DNA of 64,000 nt from Desemzia sp. RIT 804 (GCF_016892605.1 NZ_JAFEMV010000001.1:186001-250000), one strand, 5' to 3'; shown: positions 8,775 to 17,970, counted from the stretch's first letter. The notes: generated by a model from the letters alone, not told the origin. Translations and numbers: made by a program.

Positions 8775-9718
8775 TGATGGATGATGTAGGGAAAAGTTTA
8801 ACCAAAATTATCAAAGAGCGAAAATGGAATGAAGAATTCAATAATTTGATGCAGAATGTTATGAAAGACCCGGATGTTGTTCAATTCATTCAAGAACATG
8901 CAGAAGAATTAGATAATCCAGCTATAGAGAAAAGTGCTGCCAAATTGTATGAATTTGTCAATGAAAAGAAAAAATATCAGGACAATAAAGCAAATCAGCT
9001 GGCTCCTGGATATGAACCTAAATTGATCATGAATCACCACTACATTGATGTGACCTATGTACCAACATCAGAATTGGTGGCAAAACAACGTGAAAAGAGC
9101 ATCAAAAACTTGATCCACTCAATGGATATGCCTAAAGGAATCCGTGAAGCTACATTAGATGAATTTCAAAGTACTAATGAAAGACAGGAAGCGTTGATTG
9201 AAGCTATAAAATTTGTTGAAGCTTACACAAACGAACCTAAAAAATTTCAACGCGGTTTGTATTTACAAGGTTCGTTCGGGGTTGGAAAAACCTATTTGCT
9301 AGGAGCTGTAGCGCATGCTTTAGCAAAAAGCGGCTTTCCTTCTACCCTGATGCATTTCCCTTCTTTTGCGGTGGAAATGAAACAATCTATTGGTCAAAAT
9401 ACCACTGGTGAAAAAATAGAAGCCGTCAAGAAAGCTCCTATTTTGATGTTGGATGATATTGGAGCAGACTCCATGTCCAGTTGGATCCGTGATGATGTGC
9501 TGGGAGTTATTTTACAACATCGTATGCAAGAACAGCTTCCGACCTTCTTTTCTTCTAATCTAGCTATGGAACAGTTGGAAGAACACTTGACGTTCACTCA
9601 ACGTGGCGAGGACGAACCATTGAAAGCTCAACGAATTATGGAGCGCGTCCGTTTTTTAGCTAAAGAAGTTACTATGCAAGGGGTCAATAGACGTCAGCAG
9701 CAATACGAAAATGAATAG
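8774..9718 (+). CDS. dnaI: Primosomal protein DnaI (helicase loader)
   Basis: 314 residues; the gene starts on the last base of the dnaB stop codon (TAATG), and a second ATG follows directly. DnaI is an AAA+ ATPase that delivers the hexameric helicase to the replication origin. The N-terminal third is the helicase-binding domain. The ATPase domain has Walker A GSFGVGKTYLLGA near residue 170 and Walker B APILMLDDIGAD, then a conserved arginine-rich C-terminus (RIMERVRFLAKEV). Its place after dnaB and before thrS matches Bacillus. Confidence 0.95.
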   Translation: MMDDVGKSLTKIIKERKWNEEFNNLMQNVMKDPDVVQFIQEHAEELDNPAIEKSAAKLYEFVNEKKKYQDNKANQLAPGYEPKLIMNHHYIDVTYVPTSELVAKQREKSIKNLIHSMDMPKGIREATLDEFQSTNERQEALIEAIKFVEAYTNEPKKFQRGLYLQGSFGVGKTYLLGAVAHALAKSGFPSTLMHFPSFAVEMKQSIGQNTTGEKIEAVKKAPILMLDDIGADSMSSWIRDDVLGVILQHRMQEQLPTFFSSNLAMEQLEEHLTFTQRGEDEPLKAQRIMERVRFLAKEVTMQGVNRRQQQYENE

Positions 9719-9728
9719 AGTTGGAAAT

Positions 9729-9762
9729 GTCGGTCTAGTTATAGAATTAGGCTGGCTTTTTT
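9729..9762 (+). terminator. Terminator after dnaI
   Basis: GTCGGTCTA at 9729-9737 pairs with the segment ending GGCTGGC near 9756 through Watson-Crick and G-U pairs, followed by six T residues. Confidence 0.7.
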
Positions 9763-9850
9763 GGTGCGATAAGTTGTTTAGCGGCTTTCTGTCCTAAAGA
9801 TAATGGCTAAAGCCACTTAATATTTTTGTCTAGTAAAGTTTGAAAAACAC

Positions 9851-9879
9851 TTGCACCAAAACTGTAAAAGTGGTTTAAT
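9851..9879 (+). promoter_or_regulatory. thrS promoter
   Basis: TTGCAC at 9851-9856, a 17-base spacer and TTTAAT at 9874-9879 preceded by TG, which makes an extended -10. It ends about 15 bases before the first conserved bases of the T-box leader, the right place for its start site. Confidence 0.6.
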
Positions 9880-9892
9880 GAATGTAATATCA

Positions 9893-10140
9893 AAATCGTT
9901 GAGAAAGACAACAACATAAGCGGCACGTTTTAAAGAGAGGGAAAGATTGCTGGGAATTTCCTAAAATGGACTTGTGTTGACCACTTTCGAGAGCAGATGT
10001 GAATTTATAGTATCATCTTGCCGTTTAGCTAGCGTTATATAGCCAAGAGAGCACAGATTAGTTGTGTGCTGAACTTGGGTGGAACCACGTAATTTGACGT
10101 CCCATTTATGATTTTTTTCGATCATAAATGGGACTTTTTG
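9893..10140 (+). promoter_or_regulatory. Threonine T-box riboswitch upstream of thrS
   Basis: The leader opens with a GTTGAGAAAGACAA-type stem I start near 9899 and has the T-box sequence TGGGTGGAACCACG around 10077-10090. It ends in a terminator: 10099-10112 pairs with 10121-10134, with a T-run to 10139. The candidate specifier is ACC at 9980-9982, followed by ACTTTCGAG; ACC is a threonine codon and fits the gene behind it. Uncharged tRNA-Thr would favour the antiterminator and switch thrS on. Class, terminator and downstream gene agree; the specifier was aligned by eye. Confidence 0.92.
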
Positions 10141-10191
10141 TTTTTTTGATATTTTTTTATGTACTTAAATTTATTTATTGGAGGAATTATC

Positions 10192-12141
10192 ATGTCAGAC
10201 ATTATCAAAGTAACATTCCCTGATGGAGCAGTAAAAGAGTTTGAATCCGGTGTAACAACAGAGGAAATTGCGGCAAGCATCAGCAAGAGTCTTTCTAAAA
10301 AAGGCATAGCTGGGAAGTTCAATGGGGAGTTAGTAGACTACAAACGTCCTTTGGAAGTAAATGGAAATATTGAGATAGTGACACCAGATCATGAAGATGC
10401 ATTGCAAATTTTGCGTCACTCAACAGCTCACTTAATGGCTAATGCATTACGTCGCTTATACCCAGATATCAAATTTGGTGTTGGCCCAGCTATTGACAGT
10501 GGTTTTTACTACGATACAGATACTGAACAACCTATTACAGAAGAAGATTTGCCGAAAATCGAAGCTGAAATGATGAATATTGTTAAAGAAAACAATCCAA
10601 TCGTACGCAAACAAGTTTCTCGTGAAGAAGCATTAGAATTGTTTAAAGATGACGAATATAAAGTAGAACTAATTACTGCGCTTCCGGAAGATGACATCAT
10701 TACAGTCTATGACCAAGGCGATTTCGTGGACTTGTGCCGTGGAGTTCATGTCCCTTCAACTGGTCGTATTCAAGTCTTTAAATTATTGTCACTTGCAGGA
10801 GCTTATTGGAGAGGAAACTCTGACAATAAAATGATGCAACGTATTTATGGGACAGCATTCTTTGATAAAAAAGATTTGAAAGAATTTATCCAAATGCGCG
10901 AAGAAGCGAAACAGCGTGATCACCGTAAATTAGGGAAAGAATTAGACTTATTTATGATCGCTCCAGAAGTTGGATCAGGTCTTCCTTTCTGGTTGCCAAA
11001 AGGTGCTACTATTCGTCGTACGATCGAACGCTACATCACTGACCGTGAAATCAGCTTAGGCTATCAACATGTTTACACACCTATTATGGCTGATGTGAAC
11101 TTGTACAAAACTTCAGGTCACTGGGATCACTATCATGAAGACATGTTCCCGCCAATGGACATGGGCGACGGAGAAATGCTTGTCTTGCGCCCGATGAACT
11201 GTCCACACCACATGATGGTCTATAAAAATGATATACACAGTTACCGTGAGTTACCGATCCGTATTGCTGAACTTGGTCAAATGCACCGTTATGAAAAGAG
11301 TGGGGCTTTATCAGGGTTACAACGTGTGCGTGAAATGACATTGAATGATGGACACACTTTTGTACGGCCTGATCAAATTCAAGACGAATTCAAACGCACT
11401 TTAGAATTGATGTTGGCTGTATATGATGACTTTGAGATCACTGATTACCGTTTCCGTTTAAGCTACCGTGATCCTAATAATACAGAAAAATATTATGATG
11501 ATGATGAAATGTGGACAAAAGCACAAGTTATGCTTAAAGCAGCTATGGATGATATGGAACTGGATTACTTTGAAGCAGAAGGAGAAGCAGCGTTCTACGG
11601 TCCTAAACTGGACGTTTTAGTAAAAACAGCTATCGGGATTGAAGAAACTCTTTCAACGATTCAATTAGATTTCTTGCTTCCAGAACGTTTTGATTTAACT
11701 TATGTAGGGGAAGATGGCGAAAATAACCACCGTCCAGTTGTTATCCACCGTGGAATCGTATCTACAATGGAACGTTTTGTTGCTTACTTAATTGAAGAAT
11801 ACAAAGGAGCTTTCCCGACATGGTTAGCGCCAGTACAAGCAACAATTATTCCTGTAAACTTGGATTTGCATACAGGATATGCTTCTGAAATCAAAGAACG
11901 TATGCAAAAATTAGGCATGCGTGTTGAACTGGATGACCGCAATGAAAAAATGGGCTATAAGATTCGTGCGTCTCAAACTCAAAAAATCCCTTACCAAATC
12001 GTTGTAGGAGATAATGAAGTAAAAGATGAATCAGTCACTATCCGTAAATATGGTCACAAAGAAACTCATGCTCAAAGTTTAGAAGCGTTCTTGCAAATGG
12101 TGAATGATGAAGTTAGAACATTTGGTAAAAATATAAAATAA
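10192..12141 (+). CDS. thrS: Threonyl-tRNA synthetase
   Basis: 649 residues from the ATG at 10192, which has GGAGG at 10180-10184; an in-frame ATG at 10159 lies within the T-run after the T-box terminator and lacks a ribosome binding site. The enzyme charges tRNA-Thr. The N-terminal TGS domain begins [17 protein letters not shown], followed by the editing domain with HSTAHLMA and the zinc/catalytic class II core with [12 protein letters not shown] and a [14 protein letters not shown] segment. The C-terminal anticodon-binding domain begins near [11 protein letters not shown] terminator follows at 12163-12203. Confidence 0.97.
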   Translation: MSDIIKVTFPDGAVKEFESGVTTEEIAASISKSLSKKGIAGKFNGELVDYKRPLEVNGNIEIVTPDHEDALQILRHSTAHLMANALRRLYPDIKFGVGPAIDSGFYYDTDTEQPITEEDLPKIEAEMMNIVKENNPIVRKQVSREEALELFKDDEYKVELITALPEDDIITVYDQGDFVDLCRGVHVPSTGRIQVFKLLSLAGAYWRGNSDNKMMQRIYGTAFFDKKDLKEFIQMREEAKQRDHRKLGKELDLFMIAPEVGSGLPFWLPKGATIRRTIERYITDREISLGYQHVYTPIMADVNLYKTSGHWDHYHEDMFPPMDMGDGEMLVLRPMNCPHHMMVYKNDIHSYRELPIRIAELGQMHRYEKSGALSGLQRVREMTLNDGHTFVRPDQIQDEFKRTLELMLAVYDDFEITDYRFRLSYRDPNNTEKYYDDDEMWTKAQVMLKAAMDDMELDYFEAEGEAAFYGPKLDVLVKTAIGIEETLSTIQLDFLLPERFDLTYVGEDGENNHRPVVIHRGIVSTMERFVAYLIEEYKGAFPTWLAPVQATIIPVNLDLHTGYASEIKERMQKLGMRVELDDRNEKMGYKIRASQTQKIPYQIVVGDNEVKDESVTIRKYGHKETHAQSLEAFLQMVNDEVRTFGKNIK

Positions 12142-12162
12142 AGCAATCACTACTTTAAAAGT

Positions 12163-12203
12163 AAAAAAGAAGTTTTTGGGATTTTTCCAAAAACTTCTTT
12201 TTC
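12163..12203 (+). terminator. thrS terminator
   Basis: A long A/T-rich hairpin, AAAAAGAAGTTTTTGG with CCAAAAACTTCTTTTT, followed by further T-rich sequence. Confidence 0.85.
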
Positions 12204-12379
12204 TTTTCTTTAGACAAAAATGAAATCGTAAGAACAAACACAACGTAAAGTAAGTGAAAAGAATAACTTACTTTTTAGAAGGATGAAGTATTGCTTTTGA
12301 CTAACGAAACATGCTAAAATGTCTGAAATAGGTAGCGCCATCCAAAAACTGTGTGGATAAATAATAGTTCGGAATTGAA

Positions 12380-12660
12380 TAATCAAAGTGATGAGAAGGA
12401 AAGTAAATATAAAGGGATGTATACAGAAAATCTGAGATGCTGAGACCAGATGACAAACTTTGTATTGAAGTGCACCTTTGAACTGGTCAATTGAAGGTCT
12501 GATGATCTTAGATTGACTCGGACGTAGCATCCGTTATTGTGCAAGAGTATTAGTATTGTATATCATACTAATTTAGTTAGAGTAAAAACTAACTGAAAAA
12601 CAAGGTGGAACAGCGACAAAAAATCGTCCTTGCACAATTAGTGCTCGGCGATTTTTTTTT
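12380..12660 (+). promoter_or_regulatory. T-box riboswitch with Cys (TGC) specifier
   Basis: The leader shows the stem I opening AGTGATGAGAAGGAAAGTA near 12387 and the T-box sequence AAGGTGGAACAGCG at 12602-12615. A terminator follows at 12618-12658 (AAAAAATCG with CGATTTTTT, enclosing an inner TGCAC/GTGC pair). Aligned with the thrS leader, the specifier position reads TGC at 12471-12473, followed by ACCTTTGAA. TGC is a cysteine codon, so the ABC importer operon behind it should respond to uncharged tRNA-Cys. The T-box class is clear; the specifier is a by-eye alignment. Confidence 0.85.
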
Positions 12661-12727
12661 ATCACTTATTTTTATTTTCTTTTTTGGATAAGCCGCTATA
12701 AAAATCGAAGAGTTTAGGAGGAAGCAC

Positions 12728-13471
12728 ATGATCAATTTGAAAGGCATTGAGAAAACATTTGATGGGAATAAAGTGTTAAAGGGCATTAATCTTGAAATTA
12801 AGTCAGGTGAGGTAGTAGCTTTGATTGGTCCTAGTGGAACTGGAAAAACCACCCTTTTGCGAACAATAAATTTTTTAGAAAAAGCAGATAAGGGATCCAT
12901 TACCATTGATGAGTTGACTATTGATAATGAGCAAGTGTCAGAAAAAGATATGATTCTAATGAGAAGACAAACAGCAATGGTTTTCCAGAATTACAACTTG
13001 TTTCGCAATAAAACGATACTGGAAAATGTTATGGAAGGCCTCATAGTTGTTCAGAAGAAGTCAAAAGAAGAAGCAGAGAAAATTGCACGTCAGGAAATCG
13101 AACGTGTAGGCTTATTGGATAAAGTAGAGCAATATCCAATTGAACTTTCTGGAGGACAACAGCAACGTATAGGAATTGCTCGAGCAATGGCATTACACCC
13201 TAAAGTCATGTTACTAGACGAACCTACTTCTTCATTAGACCCTGAAAGATCACTGGAGGTTTTAAAAGTTTTGCAGAAAGTTGCCAAGACAGGTATGACA
13301 ATGGTGATTGCTACTCATGAAATGGATTTTGCCAAGTATGTGTCTAACCACGTTGTATTTATGGAAAATGGCCATATTGTAGAAGAAGGATCCCCAGAAA
13401 AAATATTTACCGACCCATCGCAAGAGAGAACAAAACAATTTGTTCAAGAATTGGAAAACCCATTTACTTAA
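12728..13471 (+). CDS. Amino-acid ABC importer ATPase, T-box controlled (Cys/cystine predicted)
   Basis: 247 residues of the polar amino-acid transport ATPase family. It has Walker A GPSGTGKTTLLR near residue 33, the Q-loop VFQNYNLF, signature LSGGQQQRIGIARAM and Walker B VMLLDEPTSSLDPE, then the H-loop IATHEMDF. AGGAGG about 12717 is the ribosome binding site. It is the first gene after the T-box and precedes a binding lipoprotein and two permeases, which gives a complete importer. Substrate assignment to cysteine or cystine rests on the TGC specifier, not on the ATPase. Confidence 0.9.
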   Translation: MINLKGIEKTFDGNKVLKGINLEIKSGEVVALIGPSGTGKTTLLRTINFLEKADKGSITIDELTIDNEQVSEKDMILMRRQTAMVFQNYNLFRNKTILENVMEGLIVVQKKSKEEAEKIARQEIERVGLLDKVEQYPIELSGGQQQRIGIARAMALHPKVMLLDEPTSSLDPERSLEVLKVLQKVAKTGMTMVIATHEMDFAKYVSNHVVFMENGHIVEEGSPEKIFTDPSQERTKQFVQELENPFT

Positions 13472-13511
13472 CCATTGCAAAAGAACTATAAACTTAAAAG
13501 GAGTGGACAAT

Positions 13512-14345
13512 ATGTTCAAAAAATTAACAGGATTAGCAATTATGTCAACCGCACTAGTACTAGCAGCATGTGGAAACGGAGAAGATATGGCCGATGAATC
13601 ATCATCTAACGGAGATGCGACGACTGTCACAGTAGCAGTTGAAAATGCTTCTAATCCATTGAGTTTTACAAATGAGAATGGCGAATTGGACGGATATGAA
13701 GTAGAATTGATCAACTTGTTAGATGAAGCGATAGACTCGTACGAATTCAATATTGAAAGTGTGGATGCAGAAGCAGCTCAAGTTGGTGTTGATACAGGAA
13801 AATATGCATTTATCGGTGGAGGGTTATTTAAAAATTCAGAGAGAGAAGAAATGTACCTTTTCCCTGAAGAGCATACAGGAGTCAGCATTATCCGTATCTA
13901 CACGAGAGCAGATGACGACTCAATTCAAACATTAGATGATTTGGTAGGGAAAACTGTTCACCCGGTCACTCCTAATGGAGGTATTTTCAATTTGCTGACG
14001 GATTACAACGAAGCTCATCCTGATGCTCAAATTGACATCCAATTGGGTGAGAGTGGTAACTTTGCACAAAGATTCCAAGCTTTAAATGATGGGGTTTCTG
14101 ATGCTATAGTTATGCCGTCTAATCTTGGAGCCGAAGAAATTATTACAGAATTGAATTTAAATGTAGCACCTGTAGAAGAACCTGTACAAGTTAATCCCAC
14201 TTATTTGATGTTGGCACAAGATCAAGACGATTTAAAAACAGAGTTAGATAAAGCTATCAACGAACTTCGTGAGAATGGTGAATTATCTGCTCTATCTGAA
14301 AAGTGGTACGGAGAAGATATGTTCCAATATGAAATTACAGAATAA
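13512..14345 (+). CDS. Amino-acid ABC importer substrate-binding lipoprotein
   Basis: 277 residues from the ATG at 13512, preceded by AAAGGAGTGG. A longer in-frame reading from 13440 overlaps the ATPase gene and would spoil the signal peptide. The signal peptide ends in LVLAAC with the lipidated Cys at residue 20. The rest is a family 3 type solute-binding fold: it begins VTVAVENASNPLSF, then NGELDGYEVELINLL, and ends in SALSEKWYGEDMF. It should be anchored outside the membrane and feed the two permeases. A hairpin after it (14368-14399) may lower expression of the downstream genes. Confidence 0.9.
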   Translation: MFKKLTGLAIMSTALVLAACGNGEDMADESSSNGDATTVTVAVENASNPLSFTNENGELDGYEVELINLLDEAIDSYEFNIESVDAEAAQVGVDTGKYAFIGGGLFKNSEREEMYLFPEEHTGVSIIRIYTRADDDSIQTLDDLVGKTVHPVTPNGGIFNLLTDYNEAHPDAQIDIQLGESGNFAQRFQALNDGVSDAIVMPSNLGAEEIITELNLNVAPVEEPVQVNPTYLMLAQDQDDLKTELDKAINELRENGELSALSEKWYGEDMFQYEITE

Positions 14346-14367
14346 TTGATAATTTTTACGACGGATG

Positions 14368-14399
14368 CCTTCCTTTGTTGAGAAACAAGGGAGGGTTTT
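14368..14399 (+). terminator. Hairpin between binding-protein and permease genes
   Basis: CCTTCCTTTGTT at 14368-14379 pairs with AACAAGGGAGGG, with G-U pairs, followed by TTTT. It looks like a leaky terminator or mRNA-stabilising hairpin that would leave binding protein transcripts in excess over permease transcripts. Confidence 0.6.
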
Positions 14400-14465
14400 G
14401 AATTTATCAATGAAACGATGAGGTTTTAAAGATATATAGTTTACACAAAAAAGAGGAGGGATAAG

Positions 14466-15146
14466 ATGGATTTAGAATTTATCATGAACATCTTCCCAAC
14501 ATTATTGAAGACATTACCACTGACTATCTATATTGTAGTGGTAACCGCCATCTTAGGCTTCTTGCTTGCGGTGATTGTTACGGCCATTCGCTTAAAAAAG
14601 ATACCAGTCATTAGCCAGTTAATGGATTTATATACTTCTTTTATGAGAAGTACACCTGGTCTTATTCACATTTTTGTTGTGTATTATGGATTACCAGTTC
14701 TTTTTCGAGCTATCGGGATCGACATCAATTTTATCAGTAGAGTAACTTTTTCCATTACTGCATTAGTGCTGTATAATGGTGCTTTTGTTTCTGAAATTTT
14801 GCGTCCCAGCTATCTTGCTGTACCAAGTCAGCAGCATGAAGCAGCGACTAGTGTAGGGATGACAAATTGGCAAAAACACATTCGAGTTATCTTCCCCCAA
14901 GTATTGCCAATAGCCTTGCCGAGTTTGGGAAATGCCTTGATTGATCTATTGAAAGATACGTCTTTGCTGTTTTTGATTGGGTTAGTCGATATCATGGGGC
15001 AAGCAGATATTATCATTGCTAACACACTTGGTGTCTATCAGTTGGAAGTGTACGTGACTATTGCCTTGATTTATTGGGGCTGTTCTATTTTATTGGAACA
15101 AGTGATACGTTTTTTAGAGAAAAAAACAGGGAAATATTTACGATAA
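14466..15146 (+). CDS. Amino-acid ABC importer permease 1
   Basis: 226 residues of the HisM/GlnP permease family, with about five membrane segments (first TLPLTIYIVVVTAILGFLLA). The EAA loop, EAATSVGMTNWQKHIRVIFP, sits at about 136-155 and docks to the ATPase. GAGGAGGGA precedes the ATG. It pairs with permease 2, 13 bases downstream, to form a heteromeric channel. FMRSTPGLIHIFVVYYG matches the RGTPLLVQ-type motif of polar amino-acid permeases. Confidence 0.9.
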   Translation: MDLEFIMNIFPTLLKTLPLTIYIVVVTAILGFLLAVIVTAIRLKKIPVISQLMDLYTSFMRSTPGLIHIFVVYYGLPVLFRAIGIDINFISRVTFSITALVLYNGAFVSEILRPSYLAVPSQQHEAATSVGMTNWQKHIRVIFPQVLPIALPSLGNALIDLLKDTSLLFLIGLVDIMGQADIIIANTLGVYQLEVYVTIALIYWGCSILLEQVIRFLEKKTGKYLR

Positions 15147-15159
15147 GGAGGGGGCTTTT

Positions 15160-15861
15160 ATGAATTTTGATTTTCAAGTAATGTTTGAAACAATTTTGAT
15201 TGTTTTACAGGCGGTCCCTCGTACATTTTTAATAGCATTTCTTATTTTGCTAGTAGGGATTTTATTCGGAGGTATCATAGCCTTCATTAAAATCAAGCAA
15301 GTTCCTATTCTCAGTCAAATTATCAATGTATTTGTTTCTTATGTCAGAGGAGTACCATTGATCGTTCACTTATTTGTGGTGATGTCTAGTTTGCCAGAGG
15401 GAGCGAGTTCTTTATTGAAAGCTGTAGGATTTGAGATGCAACCTCATGAGTTTCCGAGTATCCTCATTGTATTGGTTACATATTCATTCTTAGAAGCAGC
15501 TATACAATCAGAAAATATCCGTGGAGCATTCCAATCTATCGATCCTCAACAAATTGAAGCTGGTTTGTCTATTGGCTTTACAAGACGTCAAAATTTGAGA
15601 AGAATTATTATTCCTCAAGCTATGGCAGTAGCTCTTCCAATGTTTTTGAACGCATTACTGAAAATAATCAAGGCTTTGTCATTAGCTTTTACAGTTGGCG
15701 CTGTGGACATAATGGCACAAGCTCGTTTTGCAGCAGCACTCAGCTCTCGTTATCTGGAATCCTATATAGCAGCAGCTTTAGTTTATTGGTTTATTTGTGG
15801 TATTTTATTGATTGTATTTAACAAAATAGAAAAACGTCTGCAATTAGGAAGTACGCGTTGA
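15160..15861 (+). CDS. Amino-acid ABC importer permease 2
   Basis: 233 residues, same family as the gene before it, with AAGGAGGGGG as ribosome binding site. Membrane segments start with FLIAFLILLVGILFGGIIAF, and the RGVPLIVHLFVVMSS motif and EAGLSIGFTRRQNLRRIIIP coupling loop are present. Its stop lies 14 bases before the chosen start of the methyltransferase-like gene and overlaps that gene's earliest possible start, so the two are probably translationally coupled. Confidence 0.9.
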   Translation: MNFDFQVMFETILIVLQAVPRTFLIAFLILLVGILFGGIIAFIKIKQVPILSQIINVFVSYVRGVPLIVHLFVVMSSLPEGASSLLKAVGFEMQPHEFPSILIVLVTYSFLEAAIQSENIRGAFQSIDPQQIEAGLSIGFTRRQNLRRIIIPQAMAVALPMFLNALLKIIKALSLAFTVGAVDIMAQARFAAALSSRYLESYIAAALVYWFICGILLIVFNKIEKRLQLGSTR

Positions 15862-15875
15862 AAGGAAGAGTCGTA

Positions 15876-16874
15876 TTGAATAAATTTGAAAAAATACAAC
15901 GGGCTATAAATGGAGAACAGCAAGCAGAAGTACCTTTTTCTTTTTGGACACACATGCCGGAAGTAGACCGGGACCCGGAAAAGATCGCAGAAGCAACCTA
16001 TCAATTGTATAAACAATATGATCTGGATTTCATCAAGACAATGAACAATGGTATGTATGCAGTAGAAGATTATGGGACACAGATTGATTTTTCTGAAGTA
16101 GCTGCTGGCGGGGTAGCTAAAGTAGTGGAAACACCTATTAATCAGTACGAAGATTGGAAAAACATTCCAGAGTTATCTATTGAAGAAGGTGTAATGAACC
16201 GCGAGTTAGTCCATTTGCAAAAGTTATTGGAAAAAGTAAATGGAGAGGTTCCTGTACTTATAACAGTGTTCAGTCCTTTAACTACAGCCCACAAGCTTTC
16301 ACAAGGGAGAATCAATGAGTATATCCAAATGGATAAAGAAGGATTGCTCCATCAAGCATTAGAAAAAATTGCAGCGGTAACGGCAGAATTTTCTTCAAAG
16401 GCTATCGAGATGGGCGCAGCAGGAATCTATTTTGCAAGCCAAGTCAGTTCTTATGGCATGATGGGCGAGGAATTGTATAAAAAGTATGGCGTTCCATACG
16501 ACATGAAAGTTCTAGAAGGAGCTAATAAAGGTTGGTTCAATACGCTTCATGCTCATGGAAATGATATTATGTTTGACACACTGAAGGATTACCCTGTAGA
16601 TGTATTTAATTGGCATGCTTGGGAAACTTTACCAGGAATAAAAGAAGGTATTGATTTTTCCAAAAAATGCGTTTTAGGTGGGATCGCTCGTATGGACATT
16701 ACGAACGAAAATAAAAATGAGTTGCGTCATCAAATATATCATACGATCGTGGAATCAGAAGGAAAACGGTTGATCTTATCACCTGGGTGTGGGATACGTC
16801 ATCCATTCAATGAGGATACTATCCGCTTTATTCAAAAAGTAAAACAAGAAACAGAACAATTGCTCTGGAAATAA
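15876..16874 (+). CDS. UROD-fold protein, methyltransferase-like (MtaA/CmuA type), last gene of the Cys T-box operon
   Basis: 332 residues from a TTG at 15876 served by AAAGGAAG at 15861-15868; an earlier in-frame TTG at 15858 overlaps the permease stop and has no ribosome binding site. It belongs to the uroporphyrinogen decarboxylase superfamily. Two points suggest a zinc methyltransferase rather than a haem-pathway decarboxylase: H225-x-H227 in LHAHGND sits where MtaA/CmuA-type enzymes have HxC, and LSPGCGI places C305 at the usual third ligand. No other haem genes are nearby. The operon and T-box suggest it acts on a sulfur amino acid or methylated thiol brought in by the importer. That substrate is inference; no function is proven by sequence. 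Confidence 0.75.
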   Translation: MNKFEKIQRAINGEQQAEVPFSFWTHMPEVDRDPEKIAEATYQLYKQYDLDFIKTMNNGMYAVEDYGTQIDFSEVAAGGVAKVVETPINQYEDWKNIPELSIEEGVMNRELVHLQKLLEKVNGEVPVLITVFSPLTTAHKLSQGRINEYIQMDKEGLLHQALEKIAAVTAEFSSKAIEMGAAGIYFASQVSSYGMMGEELYKKYGVPYDMKVLEGANKGWFNTLHAHGNDIMFDTLKDYPVDVFNWHAWETLPGIKEGIDFSKKCVLGGIARMDITNENKNELRHQIYHTIVESEGKRLILSPGCGIRHPFNEDTIRFIQKVKQETEQLLWK

Positions 16875-16904
16875 AATAATAAATTGATATAATCTGAAAA
16901 ACTG

Positions 16905-16933
16905 TTGACAATAGGCTATAAAGATGATAGAAT
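16905..16933 (+). promoter_or_regulatory. infC-rpmI-rplT promoter
   Basis: A consensus TTGACA at 16905-16910, a 17-base spacer and TAGAAT at 16928-16933. It starts the ribosomal protein leader. Confidence 0.75.
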
Positions 16934-16939
16934 TTAGTA

Positions 16940-17084
16940 GTTGAGAAAACAAAGCAGAAGCACCCGCTTCTCGCCTTAGTTGACGTAAAGTCTCTGGGCT
17001 GGATATAAACGAAGATGTCTTGCGCACGGCGCAAGTACGTATTTATTTATAGGCGGGTTCAAATATGAACTCGTCTATTTTTCT
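16940..17084 (+). promoter_or_regulatory. L20-type autoregulatory leader of infC-rpmI-rplT
   Basis: The leader holds an AGAAGC/GCTTCT hairpin near 16956-16971, then paired segments, and ends in a terminator hairpin at 17051-17076 (AGGCGGGTTCA with TGAACTCGTCT, two G-U pairs) followed by ATTTTTCT. In Firmicutes the infC operon leader is bound by ribosomal protein L20, which shuts off transcription; the position and terminator fit that class. The L20 binding site itself was not modelled. Confidence 0.7.
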
Positions 17085-17116
17085 GCTGATCTTTCTCTCA
17101 AATTTTACGGAGGTGA

Positions 17117-17641
17117 ATGACCATAGCAAAAGATAGTATGGTAAATGACGGCATTCGTGCACGCGAATTGCGAGTTATCGGTAGTGATGGTGAACAAATT
17201 GGTGTGAAGTCAAAAAGTGAAGCATTAAAAATTGCCGAAGACGCAAACTTAGATTTAGTTTTAGTGTCTCCAAACGCGAAACCACCTGTTGCTCGTATCA
17301 TGGATCATGGTAAATACCAATACGAACAACAAAAAAGAGAACGCGAAGCTCGTAAAAATCAAAAAACGGTTAGTGTAAAAGAAGTTCGTTTGAGTCCAAC
17401 AATCGATATTGGGGACTTTAATACAAAACTTCGTAACGCACGCAAGTTCTTAGAAAAAGGGGATAAAGTAAAAGCTTCTATCCGTTTCAAGGGACGTGCC
17501 ATTACACATAAAGAAATCGGTAAAGAAGTTCTTGACCGATTCTATAAAGAAGTAGCTGATATCGCTGTTCTTGAAACAGCAGCTAAAATGGAAGGCCGCA
17601 GCATGTTTATGATGGTGGCACCAAAAACAACAGAAAAGTAA
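17117..17641 (+). CDS. infC: Translation initiation factor IF-3
   Basis: 174 residues as read from the ATG at 17117, beginning [24 protein letters not shown]-3 binds the 30S subunit and checks start codon and initiator tRNA pairing. The N-terminal domain covers about 1-75 and the C-terminal domain about 85-170, joined by a Lys/Arg-rich linker ([17 protein letters not shown]). The start is in doubt: GGAGG at 17109-17113 is only three bases from this ATG, while an in-frame ATA at 17123 has a nine-base spacing. Rare start codons on infC support IF-3 autocontrol in other bacteria. The operon continues with rpmI and rplT. Confidence 0.95.
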   Translation: MTIAKDSMVNDGIRARELRVIGSDGEQIGVKSKSEALKIAEDANLDLVLVSPNAKPPVARIMDHGKYQYEQQKREREARKNQKTVSVKEVRLSPTIDIGDFNTKLRNARKFLEKGDKVKASIRFKGRAITHKEIGKEVLDRFYKEVADIAVLETAAKMEGRSMFMMVAPKTTEK

Positions 17642-17664
17642 GAAGATTTTAGGAGGATATACAC

Positions 17665-17865
17665 ATGCCAAAACAAAAAACACACCGTGGTTCTGCAAAA
17701 CGGTTCAAAAGAACAGGTAATGGCGGTTTAAAACGTCATCACGCAAAAACGAGCCACATGTTCGCTCACAAAACTAAGAAACAAAAACGTAAATTACGTA
17801 AATCAGCAATGGTTTCAAAAGGCGATTACAAACGTATTCGTCAAATGGTTTCACAAATGAAATAA
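17665..17865 (+). CDS. rpmI: 50S ribosomal protein L35
   Basis: 66 residues, very basic, beginning [20 protein letters not shown], the classic L35 N-terminus, with [20 protein letters not shown] in the middle. It is part of the large subunit. TTAGGAGGATA precedes the ATG at the normal distance. It lies between infC and rplT, as in nearly all Firmicutes. Confidence 0.97.
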   Translation: MPKQKTHRGSAKRFKRTGNGGLKRHHAKTSHMFAHKTKKQKRKLRKSAMVSKGDYKRIRQMVSQMK

Positions 17866-17970
17866 TTCTTTTTTTAAAGAGACTATGTTTTTCGGTCGAA
17901 AGAAAAACAACTAACTTACAATTTTGTTAAGCATTTTCTAAAGAGAATCTGCTTAGAGGAGGAAATTATT

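Noticed and set aside
12210-12530. Minus-strand frame of 106 residues in the T-box region
   Set aside because: It lies across the T-box leader, has no ribosome binding site and is explained by the structured RNA.
15876-16874. Annotation as uroporphyrinogen decarboxylase HemE
   Set aside because: The fold fits, but the His/Cys ligand pattern and the importer operon with a Cys T-box fit a methyltransferase-like member better; no haem genes are near.
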